Under the pieces are notes generated by a model, which ran no database searches, was not told the DNA's origin, and saw nothing but the letters and a program-made list of their open reading frames with translations. Positions 36,106 to 45,466 of a stretch of 64,000 nt of DNA are shown here, piece after piece. Source of the DNA: Pedobacter sp. KBW06 (GTDB lineage Bacteria; Bacteroidota; Bacteroidia; Sphingobacteriales; Sphingobacteriaceae); NCBI RefSeq assembly GCF_003852525.1, contig NZ_QAJL01000003.1, forward strand, positions 1,002,972 through 1,066,971. The letters run 5' to 3'. Each line of letters begins with the position of its first letter. The stretch's first letter is position 1. The position numbers and the translations under genes were made by a program.

Positions 36106-37480
36106 ACACCTGGCGGATGATGTCGATGATCCCCTCCTGTTGAATAATGTACATGCCCAAACGTTCTTTCGAAACCCCTTCTTTTAGCTTATAGGTAAAT
36201 ACCGGCCGCTCGTCTTTGAAAAAGGTATCCATGTATTTGAAGGAGATGTTTTCAAAATGCCGGAGTTCGGCTGCCAGTTCAACGATATGCGTGGAGATAA
36301 AAAATATAGAATTGTGAATCCGGGAAAGCTCAGAAATAATTAAAAGAGAAGCATCAAAAGCATCTTTTACATTCGTTCCCCGGAACAGCTCATCAAAGAT
36401 GATAAACATTCGATCCTGCTCAAGTAAACTGCTGACAGCCGCTTTCACCCGCTTCACTTCGCTGTAATAATGGCTGAGGCCCTGACCGATGTTGTCCGGT
36501 AAATTGATCGTCGTCAGCAAGCCGTTAAAAATGGTCGTTTCCATTCTCTCCGCAGGTACCGGGAAGCCGAGGTGCGACAGGTAAATCACGAGGCCCAGAG
36601 ATTTCAATAAGGAGGATTTGCCCGCCATATTTGATCCGCTCAGGAAAGTAATGTTTTCCTCTTTTTTCAATAACAGATCATTACTAACCGGTTGCGCCAG
36701 CTCAGGATGAAACATGCCTGTTAACGTAACCCTTACCTCCTCATCAGCAGAATAAACCGGAAAACACCATCCCTTTTTAAGGGCTACGTTGGAGATCGTT
36801 TCAAAAGCATCCAGTTCATAGACCAGCTGGATCAATTCTTTCATTGCTGTTTTCTCCTTTCCACGACAAACATGGTCAAGCCGGCTAACCTGATAAAAGC
36901 GCAACTTCTTTTCATTCCATTCCCTTGCTCCTTTTAAAGCCTCCGAATTGATGATCCCGCTGATCCTTTGGCCAAGCCCCTGCAGATACTCAGGTGCGGC
37001 CTCTGACAACAATGTGTTGATAAAACCGTCAAGATATTTTAACAGGCGGATTAAATGACGAAGCCCTGTACTGATGGTATAATAATCATTGCCAGATCTG
37101 CTCCTGAGGAAATCAACCAGGGAATCCAGCAGGTTATTTCTGGAATAGGCTTTATTAAATTTTAGATAGTGTTCAATCAGGTCCAGCTGCTCCGGTCTGA
37201 TGTCCAGGGCAATCCGCTGTTCAGAAAAATATTGGATCGCCTCTTTCCGGCGGTTCAGAAAGTCCAGGTCTGTGGAAGGCTGCCCCATCATTGTCCGGAT
37301 CACCTCTCTTCCTCCTAAAGTCCTGCTCTCCCGGAAGATATTGAATATCGGATCTGACCCGGAAGTGCTGGTAAATATATTCAAGTCCCTGTAGGACTGG
37401 ACATCCATATTAAAATTCATAGCATCTGCGATCAAAACCTGCTTAAGATAATCAAAACATTGGAACCCTTTTCCAAACAA
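36074..37480 (-). CDS. MutS-like ATPase without mismatch-recognition domain
   Basis: This is a 468-residue protein resembling the C-terminal half of MutS. A helical lever-like region (residues 60-260) is followed by a P-loop SGSNMAGKSSLLKSLG, a signature region QGLSHYYSEVKRVK, Walker B MFIIFDELFRGTN and the STHIVELA switch. The N-terminal mismatch-binding and connector domains are missing. This is the short MutS-family ATPase common in Bacteroidota, whose role is unsettled. There is a 32-base tail-to-tail overlap with the M1 peptidase. It has no recognised repair partner nearby. Confidence 0.85.
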   Translation of the reverse strand: MFGKGFQCFDYLKQVLIADAMNFNMDVQSYRDLNIFTSTSGSDPIFNIFRESRTLGGREVIRTMMGQPSTDLDFLNRRKEAIQYFSEQRIALDIRPEQLDLIEHYLKFNKAYSRNNLLDSLVDFLRSRSGNDYYTISTGLRHLIRLLKYLDGFINTLLSEAAPEYLQGLGQRISGIINSEALKGAREWNEKKLRFYQVSRLDHVCRGKEKTAMKELIQLVYELDAFETISNVALKKGWCFPVYSADEEVRVTLTGMFHPELAQPVSNDLLLKKEENITFLSGSNMAGKSSLLKSLGLVIYLSHLGFPVPAERMETTIFNGLLTTINLPDNIGQGLSHYYSEVKRVKAAVSSLLEQDRMFIIFDELFRGTNVKDAFDASLLIISELSRIHNSIFFISTHIVELAAELRHFENISFKYMDTFFKDERPVFTYKLKEGVSKERLGMYIIQQEGIIDIIRQVSKKKGDLSSC

Positions 37481-37588
37481 GACATTTTATATCTATTATT
37501 TAAAGTGATCATCAATTCTGCTTAATTGTAATTTTTATTTAACATTTTTAAACCGGTTTTGAATGACATTACACTTAAAAAAATAGAA

Positions 37589-39073
37589 ATGAAAATACCG
37601 GCATTAAGGACACTCATTTTAATGTTGCTTTCCCTGTTCTTTTCTTTAAGCGGTTATGCAGACGAAGGCTTATCGGAAAAAATAAAAAAGCTTCCTGAAC
37701 TCAGTCCGAAAGTTGCTCAGGATTATTTATACCAACTTACCATAACTTACATCATTACAGCCTCCGATACCGATCACATCACGATAAATAAGAATCAGCT
37801 CCTGGCTGCACTTTCGGAAAGCAATATCGTGGCTAAGAAAATATTTGCCTATGAAATAGAGGCACTCGCGGCAAAAAAGTTAAGAAATCCCGAAAAAGCA
37901 AAACAGTATATTCTCCTTGCCCTGAAAGAAACAGGAGAATGGAAACCACAATTATCAAGGTTGCTGGGCATCCTCGCATTTATTGAAACCGGTCTGGAAA
38001 ATTACATGGGCGCGATGGAGAGTTACCTCATGGTGGGAAAAATTCTTCAAAAACACCGCGATACCACCCGCCTCATTTTCAACTACAACAACATTGCCGA
38101 CCTTTACATCAAGAACAACCTCTACCATGAAGCGATCTCTTCATTAAACCAGGCAACCTCACTTTCTCTTAAGTATTACAAAAACTTTGTTCCCAGCGTC
38201 ATCTATCAAAATAAGGCCATCACCTATTTCTATCTTCAAAACCTGGATTCCCTGCAGCATTATACACAAAAGGTAATCAAAGGAGAAAAGCGTTTTCCTT
38301 ACGACGTAATCGTGGAGCACAGGCTCCGGTATATGGAGCTTTTGCTTAAAAAAGATCCCGCAGCAATCGATGCCATCAAACTGGTCATGAATAATTTCAG
38401 GGATGATGACCATCTGTATACCAGCATTCACCTGGCCCGGGCCTATCTGCTATTCAACAAAACAACTAAAGCTAAAGAACTCACCTTCAAAATCCTGTCC
38501 TCCCCAAGCCTGAAGAACCCCGGGTATACCAGAAGTATTCTTTATGAATTACTCGGTGATGCCTATCAAAAAGAAGGCAATTTTAAATTGTCTTCCCGCT
38601 ATTATGAGCAGGGAATGGATCAGTCTTTACTCAATGCAGAAAACATCATGAAGACGGGCAGTGTACTTACCTTTCTGAAATACGATGAAATTAAAAACAA
38701 GTATGTCCTGGCAGAGGAAAACCTCAAAGTCAAAAAAAACTATTTCATTTTACTGATGATCGTTGCAGCAATGGTCATCATTGTACTCTTTCTACTTTAT
38801 AGATCAGTACGGATCAAGAAGAAATACAATGAACTCATGTACAATAAATTAAATAAAGAAATTTCGTTCATGAATTCTCACGAAGTCAGAAGGTACCTGA
38901 GTAATATCCAGGGCATCATCATGGTCATCCAAATGAGCGAAGATAAAAAGACAACCTACGTAGAGCTGGAAGATGCTCTTTTTGATTCAGCTCAGAATCT
39001 GGACAACTCCATTAAAAGCATTGCCAACAAACTCCATGACCATACTGAAAGCACCTATAAACATACCGGGTAA
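37589..39073 (+). CDS. TPR sensor protein ending in a histidine-kinase dimerisation-like segment
   Basis: This is a 494-residue protein with a signal peptide at the N-terminus (SLFFSLSGYADEG). Helical TPR-type repeats span about 50-360 and a transmembrane segment (FILLMIVAAMVIIVLFLLY) follows. A cytoplasmic coiled coil contains NSHEVRRYLSNIQGI, which reads like the phospho-acceptor helix of a HisKA domain (H431), but the protein ends 64 residues later with no ATP-binding domain. Residues 432-494 could complete a dimerisation bundle only. I start at MKIPALRT; an ATG ten codons upstream lacks a good signal peptide. It converges with the TonB gene, with 2 bases between. Confidence 0.75.
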   Translation: MKIPALRTLILMLLSLFFSLSGYADEGLSEKIKKLPELSPKVAQDYLYQLTITYIITASDTDHITINKNQLLAALSESNIVAKKIFAYEIEALAAKKLRNPEKAKQYILLALKETGEWKPQLSRLLGILAFIETGLENYMGAMESYLMVGKILQKHRDTTRLIFNYNNIADLYIKNNLYHEAISSLNQATSLSLKYYKNFVPSVIYQNKAITYFYLQNLDSLQHYTQKVIKGEKRFPYDVIVEHRLRYMELLLKKDPAAIDAIKLVMNNFRDDDHLYTSIHLARAYLLFNKTTKAKELTFKILSSPSLKNPGYTRSILYELLGDAYQKEGNFKLSSRYYEQGMDQSLLNAENIMKTGSVLTFLKYDEIKNKYVLAEENLKVKKNYFILLMIVAAMVIIVLFLLYRSVRIKKKYNELMYNKLNKEISFMNSHEVRRYLSNIQGIIMVIQMSEDKKTTYVELEDALFDSAQNLDNSIKSIANKLHDHTESTYKHTG

Positions 39074-39075
39074 GG

Positions 39076-41454
39076 CTAGTTTGTTCTTTTTCGTTCTTCA
39101 TCATTTCCAAAACTGCGTTCCTTTACATTTACCTTATCGTTTCCAAAATTGTAAGTCAGGGAAATCCGGAAAAACCTGCTGCTGTTATTTTCATTATATA
39201 CCTGCCTGATTCCGTTCAGCACTGAAGTATAATTTTTCAAGTAGTTCCGGTTAAATACGTCGTTAACCAGCATCGATACCTGCAGGTTGTTTTTTACAAA
39301 CGTTTGTCGCAGGCCAATGTTTAAGCCAGACATGGCATCAAATTCATATAGCCCTCTTTTAAAAGAAGAACTGTAGCGGTAATCTACCTGCAGCTTTGTC
39401 GATTCCCTCAGGGAAAAAGTATGACCTGTCGAGAAATACAGCTGCGCAGTATTTTTAGGACTGGCATTGATTCCGCTTGTAAACTTAGTTTTTGAACCTA
39501 AAAGGTAGACAGAATTCTCACTTTGCCACCAGGAAGTCAGCTGAAGGCTATAGTTCTCCCCTAGTCCAAAATATTGCTCCTGATAATAGTTTTCCCTTGT
39601 CAGCACAAGGGTATTGGTTTCCGGATCGGAGCTAAATACCGGCCCATATCCCTCGGTCGTGATGTTAAAGAAAACATTTGTCCTCCATACCCCTTTATAG
39701 ACATGACTAAAGTCAAAGTTATCACTGAAAGAAGGTTTCAGGAAAGGGTTTCCTTCAGAATAACTGTTGCTGTTGATGTAGGAGCGGAAAGGGTTTAATA
39801 CTCCGAAATCAGGTCTGTTGATCCTTCTTCCATAATTGAAAAGGAAACTATGGCTGACATTCGGTTTATAAGCACCGTAAAAGGTAGGAAACAACTTCAG
39901 GTAACTGTTTTTGTTTCGCTCGTTTAACGTTTCCGATTCCCCTTCAGTTGTTGTATTTTCAAGCCTCAGTCCGAACTGAACGCTCAGCTCAGGGCTAAAA
40001 TCTTTAACTCCGTTTACATAGACCGCCTGGTTGTTCTCCTGATAACGAAATTCATTGGAACGGCCTTCATCTAAAACCGGGAATCCGGAAATGGTATTGA
40101 AGTAGTGAATGTCACCTTTACTTTTTATAAAGCTGATTTTAGCGCCGTACGACAAATTCATAAACTTTAGGGGCTGCTCCATATCGACCTTTGCGCTCAG
40201 GTTATTTATCGTCCTGGCCGAAACATTCCTTGCCGCCTGACTGGTATTCAGAAAAGTCATGTCCGGAGAAAAAACATTGGCTACAAAACGGTTATCTATC
40301 TTAGAATTATAAGTAAAGTAATCCAGATCCGCTGAAATTTTCCGGCCCGATGTATCTAACCTGGAAACCAGGTGTGCATTGTAGGTATGGTTTCCGGAAC
40401 GGAGCTTTCTAGCCCCCTGATTGATCAGCAAGGAATCGACCTGCCCCATCCTGTTGTGAATTTTTATACCCGCAAAATCTTTAGAATCCGGTGTCTGGTC
40501 ATTTCCCAGGTATTGAATCCCGACACTCGTCCGTTCTGAGAGGTCATAATCAAATGCCAGTCGCCCGGAAAGCTTGTCTTCCCTTTGTTTTCCATCGTAT
40601 TTCAATTCCCAGAGACCGGAAGGATAGCTGGTATTCAGTTCCTGCAGCACCTTACTGTTTCCCATTGTTCCGCCCCCGCTAATGGAAAACCTGACTTTGT
40701 TTTTATGGTATAAGTAGTTGTTCCTCAAAGTGACGAGTCCATAACTGTTTTGATCGTAGGATAAAGTGGTAGAATTTTTCCAGGAATCCCTTGCTCCTTT
40801 CTTTAAAATGATATTGATCAGCCCTCCTTCTCCTCCAGCCTCATATTTTGCCGGAGGATTGCTGATCACTTCCACCTGCTTGATGTCTTTTGCCGATATG
40901 GATTTCAGAAAGCTGATCAGGTCATCTCCGGACAGCTCCACCATTCGCCCATCCAGCATCACACGCGAGGCCCCTTTTCCGAGCATACTGATGGCGTTGT
41001 TTTGTACCAGTACACCAGGGGCGGCACTGATTGCAGAAATGCCATCTCCAGCTTCCGCAGCAATACTGCTTTCAACATCAAAGATTAAACGGTCGGCTTT
41101 ATAGCTGATGAGTTTCTTCCGCGCAACAACCAGAACCCCTTCCAGATTTCCGGTGTTTTCTTTCAATACAATTTCCCCCAGATCTAATTCCTTTTCAGGA
41201 GCCAGATTTAGCGACCAATCGCCCAGTCCCAAATAGCTGACCTTAATTTTGTAAGCTCCGCTTTTAACGTCCAGTTCAAAAGTACCATCGTCTTTTGTCA
41301 ATGTTCCTTTGACCAGTTTCCCTTCAGAATTGCTTAAGATGACATTTGCCCAGGCCAGGGGAGCACTGCTGTTTTTCACCTTTCCTTTAATTTTTATTTG
41401 TGGGCTTGCCAGGAATGGCAATAAGATCAGGAGGAATAGTACAATACGCTTCAT
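39076..41454 (-). CDS. TonB-dependent outer-membrane beta-barrel protein (CarboxypepD_reg-like)
   Basis: This is a 792-residue outer-membrane protein with signal peptide MKRIVLFLLILLPFLASPQ (the start is chosen at this Met; an upstream ATG adds eight non-signal residues). A carboxypeptidase-regulatory-like domain spans about 20-100. The plug (about 115-215) contains ISAISAAPGVLVQNN. The OMP_b-brl-3-type barrel ends with RISLTYNFGNDKVNVKERSFG. The substrate is unknown. Its promoter region carries tandem GTCGAAC-type repeats likely bound by the AraC regulator encoded just upstream on the same strand. Confidence 0.88.
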   Translation of the reverse strand: MKRIVLFLLILLPFLASPQIKIKGKVKNSSAPLAWANVILSNSEGKLVKGTLTKDDGTFELDVKSGAYKIKVSYLGLGDWSLNLAPEKELDLGEIVLKENTGNLEGVLVVARKKLISYKADRLIFDVESSIAAEAGDGISAISAAPGVLVQNNAISMLGKGASRVMLDGRMVELSGDDLISFLKSISAKDIKQVEVISNPPAKYEAGGEGGLINIILKKGARDSWKNSTTLSYDQNSYGLVTLRNNYLYHKNKVRFSISGGGTMGNSKVLQELNTSYPSGLWELKYDGKQREDKLSGRLAFDYDLSERTSVGIQYLGNDQTPDSKDFAGIKIHNRMGQVDSLLINQGARKLRSGNHTYNAHLVSRLDTSGRKISADLDYFTYNSKIDNRFVANVFSPDMTFLNTSQAARNVSARTINNLSAKVDMEQPLKFMNLSYGAKISFIKSKGDIHYFNTISGFPVLDEGRSNEFRYQENNQAVYVNGVKDFSPELSVQFGLRLENTTTEGESETLNERNKNSYLKLFPTFYGAYKPNVSHSFLFNYGRRINRPDFGVLNPFRSYINSNSYSEGNPFLKPSFSDNFDFSHVYKGVWRTNVFFNITTEGYGPVFSSDPETNTLVLTRENYYQEQYFGLGENYSLQLTSWWQSENSVYLLGSKTKFTSGINASPKNTAQLYFSTGHTFSLRESTKLQVDYRYSSSFKRGLYEFDAMSGLNIGLRQTFVKNNLQVSMLVNDVFNRNYLKNYTSVLNGIRQVYNENNSSRFFRISLTYNFGNDKVNVKERSFGNDEERKRTN

Positions 41455-41504
41455 GTTTTTATTTTTTGTTCGAAACAAAGGTGCTGAGGTGCAGCAAGAG
41501 AAAG

Positions 41505-41584
41505 GTTCGACAAAAAAAAGTCGAACTCTTTTTCCATGAAGAAATCGGTTCGACTTTATACAAAGGTGTACGACTTTTTACAAA
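41505..41584 (-). promoter_or_regulatory. Tandem GTCGAAC operator array before the TonB gene
   Basis: Two direct repeats on the + strand, TTCGACTTTATACAAA (41549-41564) and TACGACTTTTTACAAA (41569-41584), lie 20 bases apart, which is two helix turns and typical of AraC-type half-sites. Between them and the gene is an inverted repeat GTTCGAC-N8-GTCGAAC (41505-41526). Binding is inferred. Confidence 0.55.
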
Positions 41585-41626
41585 TCCGCCTGAGAGAGAA
41601 ACACAATCAATTGATTACAAACAACA

Positions 41627-42775
41627 TCAAACCAAAGAATTGCGAAACTGCGTAGGCGTCAGGTTGGTGTATTTTTTAAAGGCCGTATTGAAAGAAGATT
41701 TTGAATTGAACCCAACCTGGTATAAAACCTCCTGAATATTTAGCTCAGTTTTTGAAGGATCTTTTAAGATCGCCATTGCTTTTTGAATGCGGTATTCGTT
41801 CACGAAATCAAAAAAGTGCTGATCAAGGTGATGGTTGATGAGAATCGATAAATCACGTACCGGCATTTCCATTTGCAGCGCAAGGTCCTGAACAGTTAAA
41901 GAGGGCTCAAGATAAGGCTCCATCCGACTCATATATGCTTTCAGACGTCCGATCTTTTCCTGATTTTCTACACTCAATTCCTGTTTTTGCAACCCGCTTT
42001 CTTCCTCTGGCAGCGCAATCATATTTTCAATTGGCTGAAGCCTGGAGTCTACCCCTCTGAAAAGGTCCGGATAGTACAGCGCCTTCATCACAAACCAGCA
42101 CAGGATAAATACCGCATTGACGCCCACAAAAATTTGCGCCCCGTTAAAAATATCAGAAGAACCGCTAAACAACAGCAGGTCTTTAAACATCACAATGGTA
42201 TGCACAATGGTAATCACAACAGTCAGCTGAAACAACCATTTGTAAGTAATCGTAGCGCTATTGGTATAATTCTCCAGATAGACCTTTTTATACTTCCTCA
42301 GCACAAGAAAGATAGCGATGATGTAAAATGCAAATTGAAGGTGACCAACAACCAGGTGTACTATGCCTGCAGTAAAACCACCCTGGTTATTTAAAAAGCT
42401 GGTTTTATCCTCCGCTGATACCAGGTAAAAGACACTGGTCAGGTACAGGTTTTCGATCACAAAAGGAATCGCATGCAGCAGATGCCTGGGTTTCAGCTTA
42501 AAATCAGAATAACAAACCGCTAAGGCATACAGAAAAAACAAGGGGTTAATTAAAGCAGAAGTGGTCCTCCTGAACACTTCCAGATCAGGATAATGCTGGG
42601 TAAGGGGATAGATAAACCATCCGCTAAGGTCCACTGCGTTCAGAATGATGAAACCAGCAAGAAGGACGTTTCCCAATTTATTATTTGTGGAGACCGTTAA
42701 CAGGAAAAAGGACAAAAGCAAGGACACAAAAACGGCAACGATTGAAATAATGCTGATTAGATTTTGCTCCACCAT
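41627..42775 (-). CDS. Membrane-anchored AraC family regulator
   Basis: This is a 382-residue protein. About seven transmembrane segments span the first 235 residues (for example IISIVAVFVSLLLSFFLLTVS). A C-terminal AraC HTH domain (about 280-382) follows, with LALQMEMPVRDLSILINHHL and IQEVLYQVGFNSKSSFNTAFKKYTNLTP. Such fusions are frequent in Bacteroidota and link a membrane signal to local transcription. It is the upstream neighbour on the same strand of a TonB barrel gene with an operator-like repeat array, which is the likely target. The ligand is unknown. Confidence 0.88.
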   Translation of the reverse strand: MVEQNLISIISIVAVFVSLLLSFFLLTVSTNNKLGNVLLAGFIILNAVDLSGWFIYPLTQHYPDLEVFRRTTSALINPLFFLYALAVCYSDFKLKPRHLLHAIPFVIENLYLTSVFYLVSAEDKTSFLNNQGGFTAGIVHLVVGHLQFAFYIIAIFLVLRKYKKVYLENYTNSATITYKWLFQLTVVITIVHTIVMFKDLLLFSGSSDIFNGAQIFVGVNAVFILCWFVMKALYYPDLFRGVDSRLQPIENMIALPEEESGLQKQELSVENQEKIGRLKAYMSRMEPYLEPSLTVQDLALQMEMPVRDLSILINHHLDQHFFDFVNEYRIQKAMAILKDPSKTELNIQEVLYQVGFNSKSSFNTAFKKYTNLTPTQFRNSLV

Positions 42776-42905
42776 TTAGCGATTGTTGATTTATATGCTA
42801 ATGTAATACATTGTTTCAATTCTGCAGGTACCTCTCCAAAAAACGCTACCGCTATTTCAGCATGATGCCTGCTCCTGCAGCTGTCTGAAAATCAATTCAT
42901 AAAAA

Positions 42906-42933
42906 AGCAGGTACGTGACCAAACGTACCTGCT
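42906..42933 (-). terminator. Terminator after the metalloprotease-like lipoprotein gene
   Basis: The 11-base perfect arms (AGCAGGTACGT / ACGTACCTGCT) are separated by 6 bases and followed on the minus strand by TTTTTTA. A second 21-base palindrome overlaps the stop codon just upstream (42950-42970). Confidence 0.88.
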
Positions 42934-42965
42934 GATCCCCAACCAGGGCATTAATCTGACTCAGA

Positions 42966-44537
42966 TTAATTTTTAAACACGCCAACTTCTGCGAGCGAAG
43001 CGTACTGACGACCATCAGTAGCGGAGGTAACGATTACCTTAAAATATTTAAAGGTCTTTGTAGCGGGCAAATAAATGAACTGTGGCCCTCCCAGGTCTTT
43101 CAACACATAATTCCCCAGTACCGTCCAGGCGATATTGTCGCTACTCGTCAGAATCTGCATGTCTTTTATTTTACTGCTTCCTCCACGCTGGGTAAATACA
43201 AACCCATCTGCTGCCAATGCCTGGCCCATATTGACCACAAAGTGATGCGGAAAGGTCGGTGCATTGTTATTCCAGCGCGTCACCCAGGCAGTGGTATTGT
43301 TCCTATCCAGGAGGTTGGTTACCTTTCCATTTTCCTCCACCGTCTCCTCTGAACTGAAATCAGTCACCTGCCAGTTTGTTTTCGCATATTCGTTTTTATC
43401 CCCGAAATCAATAACCGGGCTTCCGTTTTTGATTTCATAAGGATAAGGAACATTCAGCAGGCTTCCGTTTTCACTGCAGAGCATGATCCTTAACTCATAA
43501 GCATAATCTTCTGTATTGCTAAACTCAGTCAAAGGCATGCTGACATAGAAACTGTCTACCCCAATTTTTTGCGTAGACCAGAGAACGGCATCATAGTCTT
43601 TATTTCCACCGATTCCGTTTTTATTCCCATCGTTATAAAAATTGATGTAATTAACGGAACCTGCAGCGGACAAACGTCCGGAAATTACAATATTTCCGCC
43701 TTCGTATTTGGCATTCAAATGGTTGATTGACGCATTGAAAGGGCTGTACCAATCTGTTTTCGTGACTTTACTAAAGACCTGATTGTTGTTCAGAATCGCG
43801 CAATCCGCTTTGGTCAGGTAAGTTGGCGTTTTCCCATAACTTGAGTTCCCCGCCCCCATCAATGAAGTTCCAAATTGTGCATTTTCTGATTTTTGCCCCC
43901 CATTATGAGGTAAATTGATGCCATGGCCAAGCTCATGCATTAGTCCGCCGATCCAGCCTGTTGCTTTATCCCCGGCTGCTGTACCGGTGCCCAGATCTTT
44001 AATGTCCATTCCCGGATAATCCAGAGCAAAACAGTTACGGCCCAATCCGTAAAAAGGGGCATTATCTGCCTGAATGTCTTGAACGCACATGATGATGAGG
44101 GTATGGTCACTCGTTTTTTCCGTCGGATGTGCCACGAAATATTCGTCTATTTCTTTGAGGACATTACCTGCTCCGCCATTATAGGAATAATTAGACTGAT
44201 CTAATTTTCCTCTGATCTCTACGATCTTGATCCTCTTTTTTGCCACATCTTTCAGCAATCCAAAGCTTTTGTCTCCAAATCCCCAGTGTTTCATCCATTT
44301 TCCATAGAATTCCTGGCCTTGAAGCATCATTTCACTGATCCTGCGGTGGTAATCATCATTGGCCGTTTTACCGGAAGCAATGAAATAAACCACATTCAGG
44401 TTATACGCATAATCAGATTTGTAATGGTATCCCGTATCTATTGGAACTTCGTCAACAGGTACTCCGGGAACATCGCTTTTTTTACAGGCGAATAGAAAGG
44501 CTACTGCGAACAGCAGGAGGCAAGCATGTTTTTTCAT
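42966..44537 (-). CDS. Zinc-metallopeptidase-like lipoprotein with F5/8-type C domain
   Basis: This is a 523-residue lipoprotein with Cys18 after AFLFAC. The zinc motif HELGHGINLPH gives H201, E202, H205 and H211, as in gluzincin/metzincin-like peptidases. Residues about 395-523 look like a discoidin (F5/8 type C) domain, with the feature of NNNTAWVTRW and ending in SLAEVGVF, often used for carbohydrate or protein binding. It shares a 26-base promoter box with the RraA-led operon, so it may be co-regulated by the AraC protein 6.5 kb away. The substrate is unknown. Confidence 0.78.
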   Translation of the reverse strand: MKKHACLLLFAVAFLFACKKSDVPGVPVDEVPIDTGYHYKSDYAYNLNVVYFIASGKTANDDYHRRISEMMLQGQEFYGKWMKHWGFGDKSFGLLKDVAKKRIKIVEIRGKLDQSNYSYNGGAGNVLKEIDEYFVAHPTEKTSDHTLIIMCVQDIQADNAPFYGLGRNCFALDYPGMDIKDLGTGTAAGDKATGWIGGLMHELGHGINLPHNGGQKSENAQFGTSLMGAGNSSYGKTPTYLTKADCAILNNNQVFSKVTKTDWYSPFNASINHLNAKYEGGNIVISGRLSAAGSVNYINFYNDGNKNGIGGNKDYDAVLWSTQKIGVDSFYVSMPLTEFSNTEDYAYELRIMLCSENGSLLNVPYPYEIKNGSPVIDFGDKNEYAKTNWQVTDFSSEETVEENGKVTNLLDRNNTTAWVTRWNNNAPTFPHHFVVNMGQALAADGFVFTQRGGSSKIKDMQILTSSDNIAWTVLGNYVLKDLGGPQFIYLPATKTFKYFKVIVTSATDGRQYASLAEVGVFKN

Positions 44538-44633
44538 CTAAGGTTTGTTTAGGTTAATGATTCTTTAATGTTCTTCTGGTTAACAAGAACAAACGAATAT
44601 AAACCTCCCTGAGAATGATCACTTTACATGGAG

Positions 44634-44659
44634 TGTCCAATGCTGACACCATATTGCCA
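44634..44659 (-). promoter_or_regulatory. Candidate AraC operator, copy 1
   Basis: The box TGTCCAATGCTGACACCATATTGCCA-type sequence (26 bases) is identical at 22 of 26 positions to a box before rraA. It lies 96 bases upstream of the metallopeptidase-like gene's ATG. Its ends form an imperfect inverted TGYC/GYCA pair. Binding by the AraC protein is inferred from this sharing and its position. Confidence 0.55.
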
Positions 44660-44665
44660 TCAGGA

Positions 44666-45451
44666 CTAATTGTCCTGCATTAACGCACTTCTTCCCCCAT
44701 CAATGGGATAAGTGGTTCCGGATGCAAATGCCGCATAATCGCTGGCCAGAAAAGCACACCAGGCCCCTATTTCTTCTGTGGTTCCCAGTTTTTTTACCGG
44801 ATGAAGGTCAACCGTTCTTTGTCTTTCCTGTTCAGCGTCTGCAAAGGAATCGAACCAGCTCTGATTTCCAGGGGTATCGATAAATCCAGGTGCGATCCCT
44901 ACACAACGAATTGCGGGGCCCCATTCAATGGCCAGACTTCTTACCAATCCGGTCAGTGCAGTCTTGGCAAGGTTATAAGGAAAGCATCCCGGAATCGTAT
45001 GATTGGCATGATTGGAGGTCATGATCAGGATCACTCCCCCTCTCTGTTCGAGGTAAGGACGGCACAATTTGGCCAGTCGCCAGTGCGAACTCAGGTTCAG
45101 GTTCAGGTTGTCCTGCCATTCCTGTTCCCCACATTCTGCCGCGCCTTGAAAAAAGTTCTTCCCGGCATTGGAAACCAGGATGTCTATTCCGCCGTCTTTT
45201 GCCGCAGCTGCAACGAGTGTTTCCAGCGTTTCTGCTTTGCTGAGATCCGCCTGTATATACTGGCCCGAAGCACCTTCCGCTTTAAGGGTATCGAGGAACA
45301 AATTCGCTCCTGCACTGCCGGCAGCATCCAATGCACATCCGGTAACCCTACAGCCAGCTCTGGCCAGCATTTTTGCGATGCCCAGACCTATCCCCGAACT
45401 CACTCCGGTAACGACTGCCTGTTTCCCTTTTAAATCAATTTGCAAAGCCAT
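44666..45451 (-). CDS. SDR family oxidoreductase
   Basis: This is a 261-residue classical short-chain dehydrogenase. The NAD(P) loop is TGVSSGIGLGIA, NAG appears in ILVSNAGKNF, the catalytic Tyr-x3-Lys is YNLAK, and the C-terminal segment PGFIDTPGNQSWFDSF follows. It ends in SGTTYPIDGGRSAL. It starts 15 bases after the enolase-superfamily gene and is the last gene of the RraA-GH2-dehydratase-SDR operon, so it probably acts on a sugar, sugar acid or a derived alcohol. Confidence 0.9.
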   Translation of the reverse strand: MALQIDLKGKQAVVTGVSSGIGLGIAKMLARAGCRVTGCALDAAGSAGANLFLDTLKAEGASGQYIQADLSKAETLETLVAAAAKDGGIDILVSNAGKNFFQGAAECGEQEWQDNLNLNLSSHWRLAKLCRPYLEQRGGVILIMTSNHANHTIPGCFPYNLAKTALTGLVRSLAIEWGPAIRCVGIAPGFIDTPGNQSWFDSFADAEQERQRTVDLHPVKKLGTTEEIGAWCAFLASDYAAFASGTTYPIDGGRSALMQDN

Positions 45452-45466
45452 GATGATGATGTTATT

